Source: Shewanella oneidensis MR-1 (lineage in GTDB: Bacteria > Pseudomonadota > Gammaproteobacteria > Enterobacterales > Shewanellaceae). From it: 64,000 nucleotides of DNA. Shown one piece after another: positions 1-8,822 of this stretch (position 1 is its first letter; every line of letters starts with the position of its first letter). The stretch covers positions 310,001 to 374,000 of the forward strand of contig NC_004347.2 in assembly GCF_000146165.2 (NCBI RefSeq). Direction: 5' to 3'. Below the pieces are notes generated by a model that was not told the origin of the DNA, searched no databases, and saw nothing but the letters and a program-made list of their open reading frames with translations. The translations under genes were made by a program, and so were the position numbers.

Positions 1-1
1 T

Positions 2-352
2 AGCAAAGATGGTGGGAAGGACATCATTCTAACTTGCCAGGTTGCAACAAAAAATCATACATACTATGTTGAAGTAAAGCACTGGCGTTCAGGGCAACGT
101 GTTGGTTCTGGAGCAATAACTGAATTTCTAAACGTTATAATTAACGAGCAAATTGATGGCGGCCTATACCTTTCAACTTATGGTTATTGTTCTAACTCCA
201 TTGAGTCACTAACAGAAATTCAGCGGAAATCTCTGCGCTTTGGAACAGAAAACAAGGTTGTCACGCTATGTCAGTCATATGTAAAGGCGATGTCCGGTAT
301 ATGGGCTCCGGATAAATTGCTGCCAGAGGTTCTGTATGACAATACGCTCTAA
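2..352 (+). CDS. Mrr-like restriction endonuclease domain, C-terminal part (truncated by window edge)
   Basis: An open frame enters from the left edge and gives 116 residues before TAA; the start lies outside the window. Near its beginning it reads GGKDIILTCQ, and about 15 residues later YYVEVKHW. This spacing of D and ExK resembles the PD-(D/E)XK nuclease core found in Mrr-type (type IV) restriction enzymes and related DNA-binding nucleases, followed by a GGLYLSTYG strand. The assignment rests on that motif alone, because the upstream DNA-recognition part is missing. It is AT-richer than the housekeeping genes to its right and borders repeat-rich non-coding DNA, which suits an accessory defence gene. 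It could equally be a nuclease-fold protein of unknown target. Confidence 0.5.
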   Translation, partial: SKDGGKDIILTCQVATKNHTYYVEVKHWRSGQRVGSGAITEFLNVIINEQIDGGLYLSTYGYCSNSIESLTEIQRKSLRFGTENKVVTLCQSYVKAMSGIWAPDKLLPEVLYDNTL

Positions 353-406
353 CAAATAAGCATAGGCCGTGTAGCCGCGGCCTTATTCCAAGTGTTGAAC
401 AAGCCC
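350..406 (+). other. Hairpin directly after the nuclease gene; weak terminator or attC-like fold
   Basis: The nuclease stop codon sits in TCTAAC, and the sequence continues into a stem AGGCCG / CGGCCT with outer AATA / TATT, ending at GTTGAAC. This could be a transcription terminator, although it has no long T tract. Integron cassettes also place the stop codon inside a TAAC box and end attC at GTTRRRY, which GTTGAAC fits. The 5' box does not match RYYYAAC fully, so the attC reading is weak. Confidence 0.25.
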
Positions 407-451
407 GATGCTGGTTGTTGACACTTTATTATGCAAATAGCTGATTGAGAT

Positions 452-620
452 AAAGATCGGACAATCATAACTTTTCTTCCTTAAAAAATTGGCCAATAAC
501 ATTAGAGTCAAAGGAATACGCCATCTCCTTGGAGAGCCGCGGGGTATTAGTGTTTGTTGCGTAATCTAGGCGTCGTTGTTTTCGTGCAACTGATCCCTAG
601 CGAAATAGACAATGTCAGTA
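452..620. repeat. Degenerate direct repeat, copy A (~169 bp)
   Basis: From AAAGATCGGAC to AATGTCAGTA this stretch matches 869-1038 along its length. The first ~65 bases are nearly identical (TTTTCTTCCTTAAAAAATTG and onward), and the rest diverges by scattered substitutions. Copy A has no usable open frame through the repeat. I do not recognise the family. It looks like a decayed duplicated gene end or an intergenic repeat. Confidence 0.75.
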
Positions 621-752
621 TGATGTATGAAACATCATTGGCCATGCACTTCACGCCCTAGTCAATTAGCCTAAATTAACGAGCCATCCATCGTTAAATT
701 TACACGGTGCATGCTTGTAAGAAGGGATTCAGATTACTGTAGGGGTTGGCAA

Positions 753-854
753 GATTAAGCACTGTCATGGAAGTGACCATCCGTGACATGGATGTCACGG
801 TCGAGCACACAGGGATGTGCTTGCTGCGTGTCACTGGAATGACAGTGCTTAATC
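753..854. repeat. Cloverleaf-like inverted-repeat element (~102 bp)
   Basis: The outer arms GATTAAGCACTGTCAT (753-768) and ATGACAGTGCTTAATC (839-854) are perfect 16-bp complements, and pairing continues imperfectly for about 9 bases inward. Inside are two further hairpins: CCGTGACAT / ATGTCACGG (781-789 and 792-800) and AGCACA / TGTGCT. A single strand could fold into a three-way junction. It carries no open frame of note. It is probably a small non-autonomous or REP/MITE-like repeat; the family is not identified. Confidence 0.7.
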
Positions 855-868
855 GTTGAACTAGAAAA

Positions 869-1038
869 AAAGATCGGACTGGCATAACTTTTCTTCCTTA
901 AAAAATTGGCCAATAACATTAGAGTCAAAGGAATACACTATCCCCTCGGAGATGCCGCAGGGCATTGGCGTTCGTTGCGTTATCTAGGTATGGTTGTTTT
1001 CGTGCAGCAGATCCTTAGCGAAATAGAAAATGTCAGTA
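869..1038. repeat. Degenerate direct repeat, copy B (~170 bp)
   Basis: This is the second copy of the 452-620 sequence, about 417 bp downstream, with the cloverleaf-like element lying between the two. A 60-codon open frame (906-1088) crosses this copy, but the same frame is broken in copy A and has no ribosome binding site. I therefore do not call it a gene. Confidence 0.75.
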
Positions 1039-1175
1039 GAGACGGCTTACTATTGTGTGCCCAGCTAATGTGGCGAAATATAGGCTAAAACGGATAATGC
1101 GAGCCAAAGAGAGCGCCTATTCGGCCAAAGAGTTGAATCGCTAAGGCCGATAGTCTGTTAACCCAACCACTTCAC

Positions 1176-2813
1176 TTAAAAGCTTTGTTTGACTAAGAAG
1201 CGCCATTCCCAGCTGTTGACTGAATCTCCACCCGTGTAAGGCACTGAAAAGTCGATATGGGCGACGTTGCCGTAACTGGAGCGGGAGGAATAAATTCGTG
1301 CGCCAATGCCGATGCTACCGAGCGGGCCGCTGACCTCGTTATTGGCCGCTAACGGGCCACCGGAGGCTTGGCCAATATCGGTAAAGACAGCCCAGCCGAG
1401 TTCGGCTAATTGGTACAAGTTGATATTGGGATAGTTGCGGATTTCGGCGGTCAATGACCATTGATTATCTCCTTGTTGATATTCGTTGGGATAACCGCGC
1501 ACACCAGTTTCATCCCCAAGCCCTTTGGTGAGGTCGAGGTAAGTATTGTTCGACAGGCTCGCCCACGCTTTACCATAGCCAGTCCATTTAGGATTGATTT
1601 GATAGAAGTATTCCGCTTGGACGCTGGCTTGATAACTGTCTTTTTGAGTGGTGCCTAGGGTGCTGGTGGCGCCCATTGCCAGTAGCCAGAGATGTTCATC
1701 AAATTTATAACCGCGGCTGGTTTGCCATTTTACATGGTAACCCACGGGCTGATTGTCGCGGATATCATTGGTTTCGATACCGAGTTGAATGTAGTGGTGC
1801 CAGCCTAAGTTAAAGTCTTCGTTATTACGGATCAGATGCACGTTATTGAGTATGTGGAAATCATCTTGAACATATTCATAGGCAACCCAGGGATACATAA
1901 AATCCCGGTCCTGCGGTAATTCAGCGTTAGGGTAAATTGCTGAATGGGCAAATTCGTGTCTGTCTTGTGTCACGCCTGTAATCACGCGGGATAGATGATC
2001 ATTATTGCGATTGATTAACCAGCCATATTGCAGCTTAAGGTAATCGACTGCATGGGCATATTCGTTTATGTCTTCACCATTTTGTCGCAGGGTGTCGGTG
2101 CGGCTGTCATCTAAATATTCCGCCGAGTACATGGTTTCAGTATTCAATGAATAGAAAGGCTTACTTACGTACACATGCTTAGCTTGGCCGTCGCTATTAT
2201 CGTAAAACTCGGCGGCAACAATGCCGTGATCGATAAAACTGACGGGGGCTTCAAAGGCAAATTTATAACCCGTGCGCGACTCGTCGGATTGATACTTTAA
2301 GCGGGTACGAATACCGGTACCGAAGAGGTTGTCTTCTTTTACCCCAAAGGAAAAGCGAGTATCACCTCCTGAGCTACCAAAACTGGCGGTTGGCAGTAGC
2401 GACCAGTTATCCCAAGTTTCGATAATGATGGACTCGTCGTTGGGCTGCACATCGGCCTGCGGATCTTTCTCGCTAAAATAGACTTTTGCATCGCGAATAT
2501 AGGGTTCTGCGCGCAGTAAACGTTGTGATTCATCGAGATCTTTTTGGGTGACTGTATCGTTTTCACTAAAGGTCAGTTTGTCGCGAACCACATATTCCTT
2601 GGTATTGATATGTAAATAGTTTGCCCAGCGGTGGATAAAAAACGCATCGGGGTCGGATTCATCGAAGATTGGGTTGCTCACCACCACAATCTTACTCACC
2701 TTTTTAGGGGCTTTATCCGTGGTGGTTTTGGGCACAGCTTCATCCGCTCTGGCTAGGCTGACGAGGCCACAGAGGCAACAAGGAATAAGCGCATACTGGG
2801 TAAACTTTTGCAT
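1176..2813 (-). CDS. Outer-membrane beta-barrel protein, surface-antigen (BamA/TamA-like) family
   Basis: The frame opens at a GTG (2822), but ATG 2813 has GGGAG eight bases upstream and begins a signal peptide ending LVSLARA, so I start there (545 aa). After the signal comes a single POTRA-like region (about residues 35-120, with VSKIVVVSNPIF and LLRAEPYIRDAKVYF). It is followed by a long series of amphipathic strands with GTGIRTRLKYQSDE, and the protein ends in phenylalanine (VKQSF), as outer-membrane barrels do. BamA itself is longer, with five POTRA domains, so this is a short relative of unknown substrate. Its role in outer-membrane assembly or export is inferred from the family only. 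It is transcribed alone. Confidence 0.7.
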   Translation of the reverse strand: MQKFTQYALIPCCLCGLVSLARADEAVPKTTTDKAPKKVSKIVVVSNPIFDESDPDAFFIHRWANYLHINTKEYVVRDKLTFSENDTVTQKDLDESQRLLRAEPYIRDAKVYFSEKDPQADVQPNDESIIIETWDNWSLLPTASFGSSGGDTRFSFGVKEDNLFGTGIRTRLKYQSDESRTGYKFAFEAPVSFIDHGIVAAEFYDNSDGQAKHVYVSKPFYSLNTETMYSAEYLDDSRTDTLRQNGEDINEYAHAVDYLKLQYGWLINRNNDHLSRVITGVTQDRHEFAHSAIYPNAELPQDRDFMYPWVAYEYVQDDFHILNNVHLIRNNEDFNLGWHHYIQLGIETNDIRDNQPVGYHVKWQTSRGYKFDEHLWLLAMGATSTLGTTQKDSYQASVQAEYFYQINPKWTGYGKAWASLSNNTYLDLTKGLGDETGVRGYPNEYQQGDNQWSLTAEIRNYPNINLYQLAELGWAVFTDIGQASGGPLAANNEVSGPLGSIGIGARIYSSRSSYGNVAHIDFSVPYTGGDSVNSWEWRFLVKQSF

Positions 2814-2987
2814 AAAAGCCACTCCCGCAAAATGGATAGCAGCAGGCTAAGACTCTGCTGCGTTTCACAATTTAATAACACACGGGATACGACAATTAGT
2901 CAAGTAAACATTTTAATAAGATTATGATTTTACATAAGGTTGTTTTAAGAATCGGGCCGGAGTTGGCGCCAGCCCTAGGGGGAGCGG

Positions 2988-4208
2988 TTATAGCGTACGC
3001 CTTGGTGGCACCACGACGTTAGCAAAAATCAGTCCGGCGATAAGCGACATAAAAATCAAAAAAATCTGCGAGCCAATATGGGACTGGTTAAGCATGGTTT
3101 CACCCGATATTAGCGCATTAAGGCCAATATAGGTTTTACTGCCGGGGACTAAGATAACGATCCCTTGCAGGAGCGCAATCGAGGCTGGTGCCTTCATCCA
3201 GCGGGCATAAAGATTGGAGTAAACCCCCACAGCTAAGGCGCCGAAAAAGATCCCAACCGAATCCCCAAAAAAGTGTCCGCCTAACATCGCAGAGAAAAAC
3301 GCGACAATCCCTGCCAGCACGCCCCAAGGTGAATCTTGCATGCGCGCTTTAAAGATAAACACTAAGGCCATTGAGAGAATGGGGACTGCCGACCAAATCG
3401 CCCAGCGGGGCAAGCCTTCTGGTTCGATATAAATCGCTTCGCCAAACATCGCTTTACCTATCGCCATGCCGAGCACTGCACCAAAATACAGCTTAAACAA
3501 CAGCATACTGGCGTCCATGATCCGCGCCGTGCCCGAAATCAAGTCGCGGGCGGCCAACTCCGCAAGCCCCAAGGTTAAGGCTAAACCGGGAATAAAGATG
3601 ATGATCGAGGAGAGGATCACCACTGGAATATTAATATTGGGATCAATACGCGCAATCGCGCAGGCGACAATGGCGCAGACGATAGTTGCAAAGGGCTCTA
3701 ACACTTCAGCCATACGGCTCGAACGTTCGGCGCGGTAAACAAAGCCATAAACTAATAAGCCTAATAAGCCTGACCAAAAGACATCGTTCCACCCTGTGCC
3801 CATCAGCATAGCAAAGGCCGCTGCCGAGGTGCCAAAGGAAAAACACGTTAAAACTGGACCATAGGGGTTGGGTTTATTGGCAATTTCCTCTAGCCTGTCT
3901 AAGGCTTCGGTGAGCGTGCGTTTGCCCGAGGTGAGTTCATCCACCAGTTCATCGGTGCGGGCGAGGGAGCCTAAATCCAACTCACCGGGTTTTACCCGCG
4001 CAACATGGTTATATTCTTGATCGGTATCGTGTTGTAGTACGAAGGTCATCGAGGTTGGCGAGATTAAAAAATACCCTTCGATGCCCAGTGTCCGAGAGAC
4101 GGTTTGTAGATGGGTTTCAAGACGATAAGCGGGGGTGCCAAACTTATGTAAAGCCTTGCCTAGCTTAATGATAAATTTACGCTTTTCGAGAAACTGTTCG
4201 TTATCCAA
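2988..4208 (-). CDS. ThrE-family threonine/serine exporter, fused YjjP-YjjB type
   Basis: 406 aa. The N-terminal half is soluble (LGKALHKFGTPAYRLETHL, then PTSMTFVL) and matches the conserved head of the ThrE/DUF1212 family. The remainder is about ten hydrophobic helices in two sets, corresponding to the YjjP-like and YjjB-like parts that are separate genes in E. coli. Family members export threonine, serine or small dicarboxylates across the inner membrane; the substrate here is unknown. The only available start is a TTG at 4208 without a clear ribosome binding site, and the next methionine lies inside the conserved region. It is divergent from the MAPEG gene, sharing a 155-bp upstream region. 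Confidence 0.8.
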   Translation of the reverse strand: MDNEQFLEKRKFIIKLGKALHKFGTPAYRLETHLQTVSRTLGIEGYFLISPTSMTFVLQHDTDQEYNHVARVKPGELDLGSLARTDELVDELTSGKRTLTEALDRLEEIANKPNPYGPVLTCFSFGTSAAAFAMLMGTGWNDVFWSGLLGLLVYGFVYRAERSSRMAEVLEPFATIVCAIVACAIARIDPNINIPVVILSSIIIFIPGLALTLGLAELAARDLISGTARIMDASMLLFKLYFGAVLGMAIGKAMFGEAIYIEPEGLPRWAIWSAVPILSMALVFIFKARMQDSPWGVLAGIVAFFSAMLGGHFFGDSVGIFFGALAVGVYSNLYARWMKAPASIALLQGIVILVPGSKTYIGLNALISGETMLNQSHIGSQIFLIFMSLIAGLIFANVVVPPRRTL

Positions 4209-4363
4209 TCGGGGTATTCACTGTATAAAAAGTTGTAAGAAATTGCGCGCGCATATTAACCTATCTCGTCACTAAAAGGTTAATGGCTTTTAACCTTAAT
4301 ACAAATAAATTGCTGAATTTGTGCGGTGTATGCCGCAGTTGTGTTAATTAAAAGGGAGTTGCT

Positions 4364-4762
4364 ATGCCGTTAATTGTTACAGGATTTTACGCCAGCTTGA
4401 CGGGATTGTTGATCGTCGCTTTAGCGTATCGAGTGGTGAAAATAAGAAAAAGCCAAAAAATCGGCATCGGCGATGGTGGTAACAATGCCTTGGTGCTGGC
4501 GGACAGAGTGCATGCGAATCTGATTGAGAATGCGCCCATCGTATTGATTTTAATGCTGGTGGCTGAGGCGGGTGGCTTAGCGCATTTCTATTTGCATTGC
4601 TTTGGTACCGTGTGGATTGTGGCGCGTTTGCTCCATGCTATCGGCCTCACGCAAGGCAAAGGAGGTTATCATTTCGGGCGTTTTTGGGGAGTATTACTCA
4701 CTTGGTTAGTGACTCTTTCGCTCGCGCTGGTCAACTTAGTGCATTTTGCCCAAAGTATGTAA
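4364..4762 (+). CDS. MAPEG-family membrane protein
   Basis: 132 aa with four predicted membrane helices. The segment DRVHANLIENAPIVLILM carries the RxxxNxxE pattern typical of the MAPEG superfamily (membrane-associated proteins in eicosanoid and glutathione metabolism). Bacterial members resemble microsomal glutathione transferases, but most, including the small YecN-like ones, have no proven activity. ATG 4364 is preceded by GGGAG at good spacing. It stands alone between the divergent exporter gene and ygiQ. The family is secure; the reaction is not. Confidence 0.8.
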   Translation: MPLIVTGFYASLTGLLIVALAYRVVKIRKSQKIGIGDGGNNALVLADRVHANLIENAPIVLILMLVAEAGGLAHFYLHCFGTVWIVARLLHAIGLTQGKGGYHFGRFWGVLLTWLVTLSLALVNLVHFAQSM

Positions 4763-4808
4763 GCGTAAGGATAGGGCAATCGCAGTCTACGCCATGTCCT
4801 TAGGCACT

Positions 4809-4845
4809 TTAGGGGTATTAAGCGCATTGGCGCAAATACCCCTAA
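4809..4845. other. 11-bp perfect inverted repeat between the MAPEG gene and ygiQ
   Basis: TTAGGGGTATT (4809-4819) pairs with AATACCCCTAA (4835-4845) around a 15-base loop that holds a smaller GCGC / GCGC pairing. No T tract follows on the plus strand, so it is not a standard intrinsic terminator, although it lies where the upstream transcript would end. Confidence 0.5.
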
Positions 4846-4975
4846 AAACACCTCGGCTGCTGCTTTTTTAATCGCGCTTATCCCTGTTTGCCTGCTATAC
4901 TCCGCGTCCCTAAATCGGTGCGGTCTGTTTTTTGCTCGCACCTTTGTTTGACATTACGTTTTTGGGTCAAAATCG

Positions 4976-7336
4976 ATGCAAGTTGAATCCACATTGTTTA
5001 GCCATCCCAAGTATTGGGCCGAATGCTTTGGCACAGCGCCTTTCTTACCTATGTCCCGCAAGGAGATGGAGAAATTGGGCTGGGATAGTTGTGACATCAT
5101 TATTGTCACTGGCGATGCCTATGTGGATCACCCCAGTTTTGGCATGGCGGTGATTGGCCGCATGTTAGAAGCCCAAGGCTACCGCGTTGGGATTATTGCC
5201 CAGCCCGATTGGTCGAGCAAAGATGCCTTTATGCAGCTGGGTCGTCCGAATCTATTTTTTGGCGTTACCGCCGGCAATATGGATTCAATGATCAACCGTT
5301 ACACCGCTGATCGCCGTATCCGCAGCGATGATGCCTACACTCCCGGCGATGTGGGCGGTAAGCGTCCCGACCGCGCAGTCACGGTTTATACCCAGCGTTG
5401 CAAAGAAGCCTTTAAAGATGTGCCCGTGATTATCGGCGGCATCGAGGCGAGTTTGCGCCGTATCGCGCACTATGATTATTGGTCGGATAAAGTCCGCCGC
5501 AGCGTGATTTTCGATGCCAAGGCCGACATTTTAATGTACGGCAACGCCGAGCGTCCGTTGGCCGAAGTGGCGCGTCGTTTAGCGGCGGGCGAAGCAATTG
5601 CGGATATCCAAGATGTGCGCGGTACAGCGGTGATCCGTAAAGAACCTATGCCCGAATGGCGTGGGATGGACTCACGCAAAATCGATCAGTTACACAAAAT
5701 TGATCCTATCCCCAATCCCTATGGGGCCGACGATGTGGGCTGCGCCAATTTATCTGGCCCATCGGATGCAAAAATTTTCGATAACGATGCGCCAAAGCCT
5801 ATCAGTGTGCAGCCGCCGCGCCCTAAGCCATGGGATAAAACCTATGTGCTGCTGCCGGCCTTTGAAAAGGTGTCTGAAGACAAATACTTATATGCCCATG
5901 CCTCGCGGATTTTGCACCAAGAGCAAAACCCGGGTTGTGCGCGAGCGTTGTTCCAGCCCCACGGTGACCGTGGCGTGTGGGTGAACCCGCCAGCTTGGCC
6001 GCTCAATACCGACGAAATGGATGCCGTGTTCGATTTACCCTATAAACGGGTGCCGCATCCTGCCTACGGTAAGGAAAAAATCCCCGCCTATGACATGATC
6101 AAAACCTCGATCAACATCATGCGCGGTTGCTTTGGTGGCTGTTCATTCTGCTCGATTACCGAGCACGAAGGCCGGATTATCCAGAGCCGTTCGCAAGAAT
6201 CGATTATCAAAGAAATCAAAGATATTCAGGATAAAGTGCCCGGTTTTACTGGGGTGATTTCTGACTTAGGTGGCCCTACCGCCAACATGTATCGCCTTGG
6301 CTGTACTAGCGAAAAAGCGGAGAAAACCTGTCGCCGTTTATCCTGTGTGTATCCATCGATTTGCGGCCATTTAGGCACAGACCATAAACATACCATCGAC
6401 TTGTACCGCGCCGCTCGCGCTGTGCCCGGCATTAAGAAAATCTTGATTGCTTCGGGTGTGCGTTACGACTTAGCGATTGAAGATCCTGCTTATGTCAAAG
6501 AGTTAGTCCAGCACCATGTGGGCGGCTATTTAAAAATCGCCCCTGAGCATACCGAAGAAGGGCCGCTCAGCAAGATGATGAAACCCGGCATGGGCGCCTA
6601 CGATAAGTTTAAAGAGCTGTTCGATAAGTTTTCTAAGGAAGCGGGTAAAGAGCAGTTCCTGATCCCTTATTTTATTTCGGCGCATCCGGGCACGACCGAT
6701 GAGGATATGTTAAACCTCGCGCTCTGGTTGAAGGAACGTAAGTTTAAGCTCGACCAAGTGCAAAACTTCTACCCATCACCGATGGCGAATGCGACGACTA
6801 TTTATCACACTGAGCTGAACTCGCTGAAAAACGTTAAGCACACCAGTGAAGTGGTGCCAGTGCCGAAGAAGGGCCGCCAGCGCCGCTTGCATAAGGCGCT
6901 GCTGCGTTACCACGATCCAGCAGGTTGGCCGATTATCCGTGAAGGCTTGATTGCCATGGGGCGTGAAGATTTGATTGGTAACAGCCCGAATCACCTCGTG
7001 CCGCCAGAAGGGCGCAACGAGCGTGGCCCTAAATGGATGAAGGATGCCAACCAAGGGCAAAAAGCCCTGACACGCTTCTCGGGTAATCAGTTTGATGAGC
7101 GTAAAGGCAAAGGCGATGCCAAGGGCAAACCGAGCGCAAGCAAGCCTAAGGGACCAAAGTCTGGGGCGAATGCGCCGCAAAGTCAGCAGCCTAAAACCAG
7201 CCGTCCTGGAGCTAAGGCGCCATTTGGTCAGTCGGGCTTTAAGGGCAAAGCTGAGCAGGGGAAAGCGGGTCAAAATAAGGCGGGTCATCAAGGGCGTGCG
7301 GGTAAAGCCTCTTCTGGCCGTCAGCAGGCCAAGTAG
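4976..7336 (+). CDS. ygiQ: YgiQ-family radical SAM protein
   Basis: 786 aa. The N-terminal domain (about residues 1-370, starting [16 protein letters not shown]) is specific to YgiQ/UPF0313. The radical-SAM cluster motif GCFGGCSFC places the three iron-sulfur cysteines at about 385, 389 and 392. A barrel follows, with [12 protein letters not shown] and [19 protein letters not shown]. The last ~110 residues are a lysine-, glycine- and glutamine-rich low-complexity tail, a probable disordered, nucleic-acid-contacting extension. The protein should bind a 4Fe-4S cluster and S-adenosylmethionine; its substrate is unknown. ATG 4976 keeps the conserved N-terminus. It is transcribed alone and converges on the porin gene. 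Confidence 0.93.
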   Translation: MQVESTLFSHPKYWAECFGTAPFLPMSRKEMEKLGWDSCDIIIVTGDAYVDHPSFGMAVIGRMLEAQGYRVGIIAQPDWSSKDAFMQLGRPNLFFGVTAGNMDSMINRYTADRRIRSDDAYTPGDVGGKRPDRAVTVYTQRCKEAFKDVPVIIGGIEASLRRIAHYDYWSDKVRRSVIFDAKADILMYGNAERPLAEVARRLAAGEAIADIQDVRGTAVIRKEPMPEWRGMDSRKIDQLHKIDPIPNPYGADDVGCANLSGPSDAKIFDNDAPKPISVQPPRPKPWDKTYVLLPAFEKVSEDKYLYAHASRILHQEQNPGCARALFQPHGDRGVWVNPPAWPLNTDEMDAVFDLPYKRVPHPAYGKEKIPAYDMIKTSINIMRGCFGGCSFCSITEHEGRIIQSRSQESIIKEIKDIQDKVPGFTGVISDLGGPTANMYRLGCTSEKAEKTCRRLSCVYPSICGHLGTDHKHTIDLYRAARAVPGIKKILIASGVRYDLAIEDPAYVKELVQHHVGGYLKIAPEHTEEGPLSKMMKPGMGAYDKFKELFDKFSKEAGKEQFLIPYFISAHPGTTDEDMLNLALWLKERKFKLDQVQNFYPSPMANATTIYHTELNSLKNVKHTSEVVPVPKKGRQRRLHKALLRYHDPAGWPIIREGLIAMGREDLIGNSPNHLVPPEGRNERGPKWMKDANQGQKALTRFSGNQFDERKGKGDAKGKPSASKPKGPKSGANAPQSQQPKTSRPGAKAPFGQSGFKGKAEQGKAGQNKAGHQGRAGKASSGRQQAK

Positions 7337-7362
7337 TAATAAGTTGCTCGTCAGCGAAAAAT

Positions 7363-7507
7363 GCCACTCCAGTAAACCGATTTGGAGTGGCGCAGAGATG
7401 ATGGTAAACCAGCGGTACCATCCAATGAGTGTGTGGCGAGCGTTTGTAGACGGAACGTGCGCCGCACTCCGGTCTCAAATGGGCTCACGGGTATGAGGAA
7501 CGTGAGC
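7363..7507. other. Run of four hairpins between convergent ygiQ and porin genes
   Basis: Four consecutive stems can be read: GCCACTCCA/TGGAGTGGC (7363-7371 with 7383-7391), GATGGTA/TACCATC (7400-7406 with 7416-7422), GGCGAGCGTT/AACGTGCGCC (7435-7444 with 7454-7463, two central mismatches) and GCTCACG/CGTGAGC (7483-7489 with 7501-7507). None has a T tract. They may jointly end the two converging transcripts, or they may be a mobile intergenic repeat. Confidence 0.6.
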
Positions 7508-7543
7508 TATTAGCCCTCAATGTACGCCTAAGATTTTCCATCC

Positions 7544-8701
7544 CTAAAAGAAGTAGTTAATCCCAACGGCAAAGCCGTTATCTTCCTGCGCTTCGAGCGC
7601 AGCATCATCCATGTTACTGAAATTCAACTTCATTTCTGCAAACATCACAGTGTCGTTACTGTAACGATAATGCAGCCCTAACATGGCGAATTGGCGGGTC
7701 CATTTGCCTTGGATGGGCGTATTGGCGTCTGTGTCTAGGTCGAGATAGCTCAGGACAATCATGGGCACAAAGCCATTGTCGAATTGATAGGCCGTCATCA
7801 GCTCGGCACCCGTGGCATCGTAGAGATCGCCGCCGACCAGTTCATTGTTTTTACTTTTATGGGCGTTAAAACCGACATACAGACCACTCGCTTCACGATT
7901 ATCGGCATAGTGATAATAGTCACCGTACATGGCACCAATTCCGACAATTTCATTGGTTTCATCGACTTGAGTGTTACCTAGGTGGCCTTCAAAGTCGCCA
8001 CGGTTAACGCCGGCGAGCAATTTAAATTTGTCGGTTAGCGAGTAGGTTAGACTAGCGCCGTAACTGCTGTCGAAATTGAGTTTTGAATTCACCATCTCGC
8101 TGCCGTCATCGTTTTTCAAGGTGACATCACCATTGGTTTTGGCGGCGTATTGCAGGGCGATTTGCACAGGGCCAAAATTATTGCGGTAAATAAAGGCGGA
8201 GTCGGCGCGGCCTGTTCCGGTTAAACCGCCATCGCTAAAGGCATAGGCGCCGACACTATATCCGGCGAAGACGTTCGGTAAGTCCGTGGTGCCTGCCACA
8301 TCGTAGTAAGCGCCCCATTGTTTACCAAAGCTGAGGCTACCCCATTTATCGTGGGACATACCGACGTAACCTAAACGGTTGTAGAGGAAGTCTTCGGTTT
8401 TTTCGGCGGCGAGTTTACCACCTTGCATCACTAAACTGTCATCGCTGGATACCATGTTAATGCCCCATTCCGTGGTGGCAAAGGCGGTCCAGCCATTTCT
8501 CTCGCTGCGTTCAAAGCTAAATCGTACTCGGGAGGAGTCATCGATTACTGAGGTATCGTGACTGTCGTTGAGTGCCGCGAATCCTAACCAACCGCTTAAA
8601 TCTAATGAGTTTTTTTGATCGTTATAGAGTTCAATCGCTTGGCTGTTGATGGCCACTAACAGCATGGGAAGCATTAATGCGATGCAGGTTTTTTTCATCA
8701 T
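7544..8701 (-). CDS. Gram-negative porin (outer membrane)
   Basis: The longest frame starts at TTG 8719, but ATG 8701 or the next ATG 8698 opens a clear signal peptide (MKKTCIALMLPMLLVAINSQA) with GGTGGA just upstream. The mature part begins IELYNDQKNSLDLSGWLGF and continues as alternating beta strands with YRNNFGPVQIALQYAAK. It contains the YGASLTYSL type of strand and ends in FAVGINYFF, the terminal aromatic signature of trimeric porins. About 385 aa in all, the normal length for the OmpC/OmpF-like family. It should form a general diffusion channel; selectivity cannot be judged. It lies next to potE on the same strand but 120 bp away, probably a separate unit. Confidence 0.88.
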   Translation of the reverse strand: MMKKTCIALMLPMLLVAINSQAIELYNDQKNSLDLSGWLGFAALNDSHDTSVIDDSSRVRFSFERSERNGWTAFATTEWGINMVSSDDSLVMQGGKLAAEKTEDFLYNRLGYVGMSHDKWGSLSFGKQWGAYYDVAGTTDLPNVFAGYSVGAYAFSDGGLTGTGRADSAFIYRNNFGPVQIALQYAAKTNGDVTLKNDDGSEMVNSKLNFDSSYGASLTYSLTDKFKLLAGVNRGDFEGHLGNTQVDETNEIVGIGAMYGDYYHYADNREASGLYVGFNAHKSKNNELVGGDLYDATGAELMTAYQFDNGFVPMIVLSYLDLDTDANTPIQGKWTRQFAMLGLHYRYSNDTVMFAEMKLNFSNMDDAALEAQEDNGFAVGINYFF

Positions 8702-8822
8702 TCCACCGAAATTAGGCAAGTTTTGTCTGGGGACCTCAGGCTCTGTGGCTTAAGGTCCCTAATGACGGATTGCTGTTAAGTTTCTTATGTATTAACGGGT
8801 GAGACTCGCAGGGGCATTGTGC

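Noticed and set aside
906..1088. 60-codon plus-strand frame in repeat copy B
   Set aside because: The same frame is broken in repeat copy A, there is no ribosome binding site and the composition is not convincing; it is treated as part of a decayed repeat.
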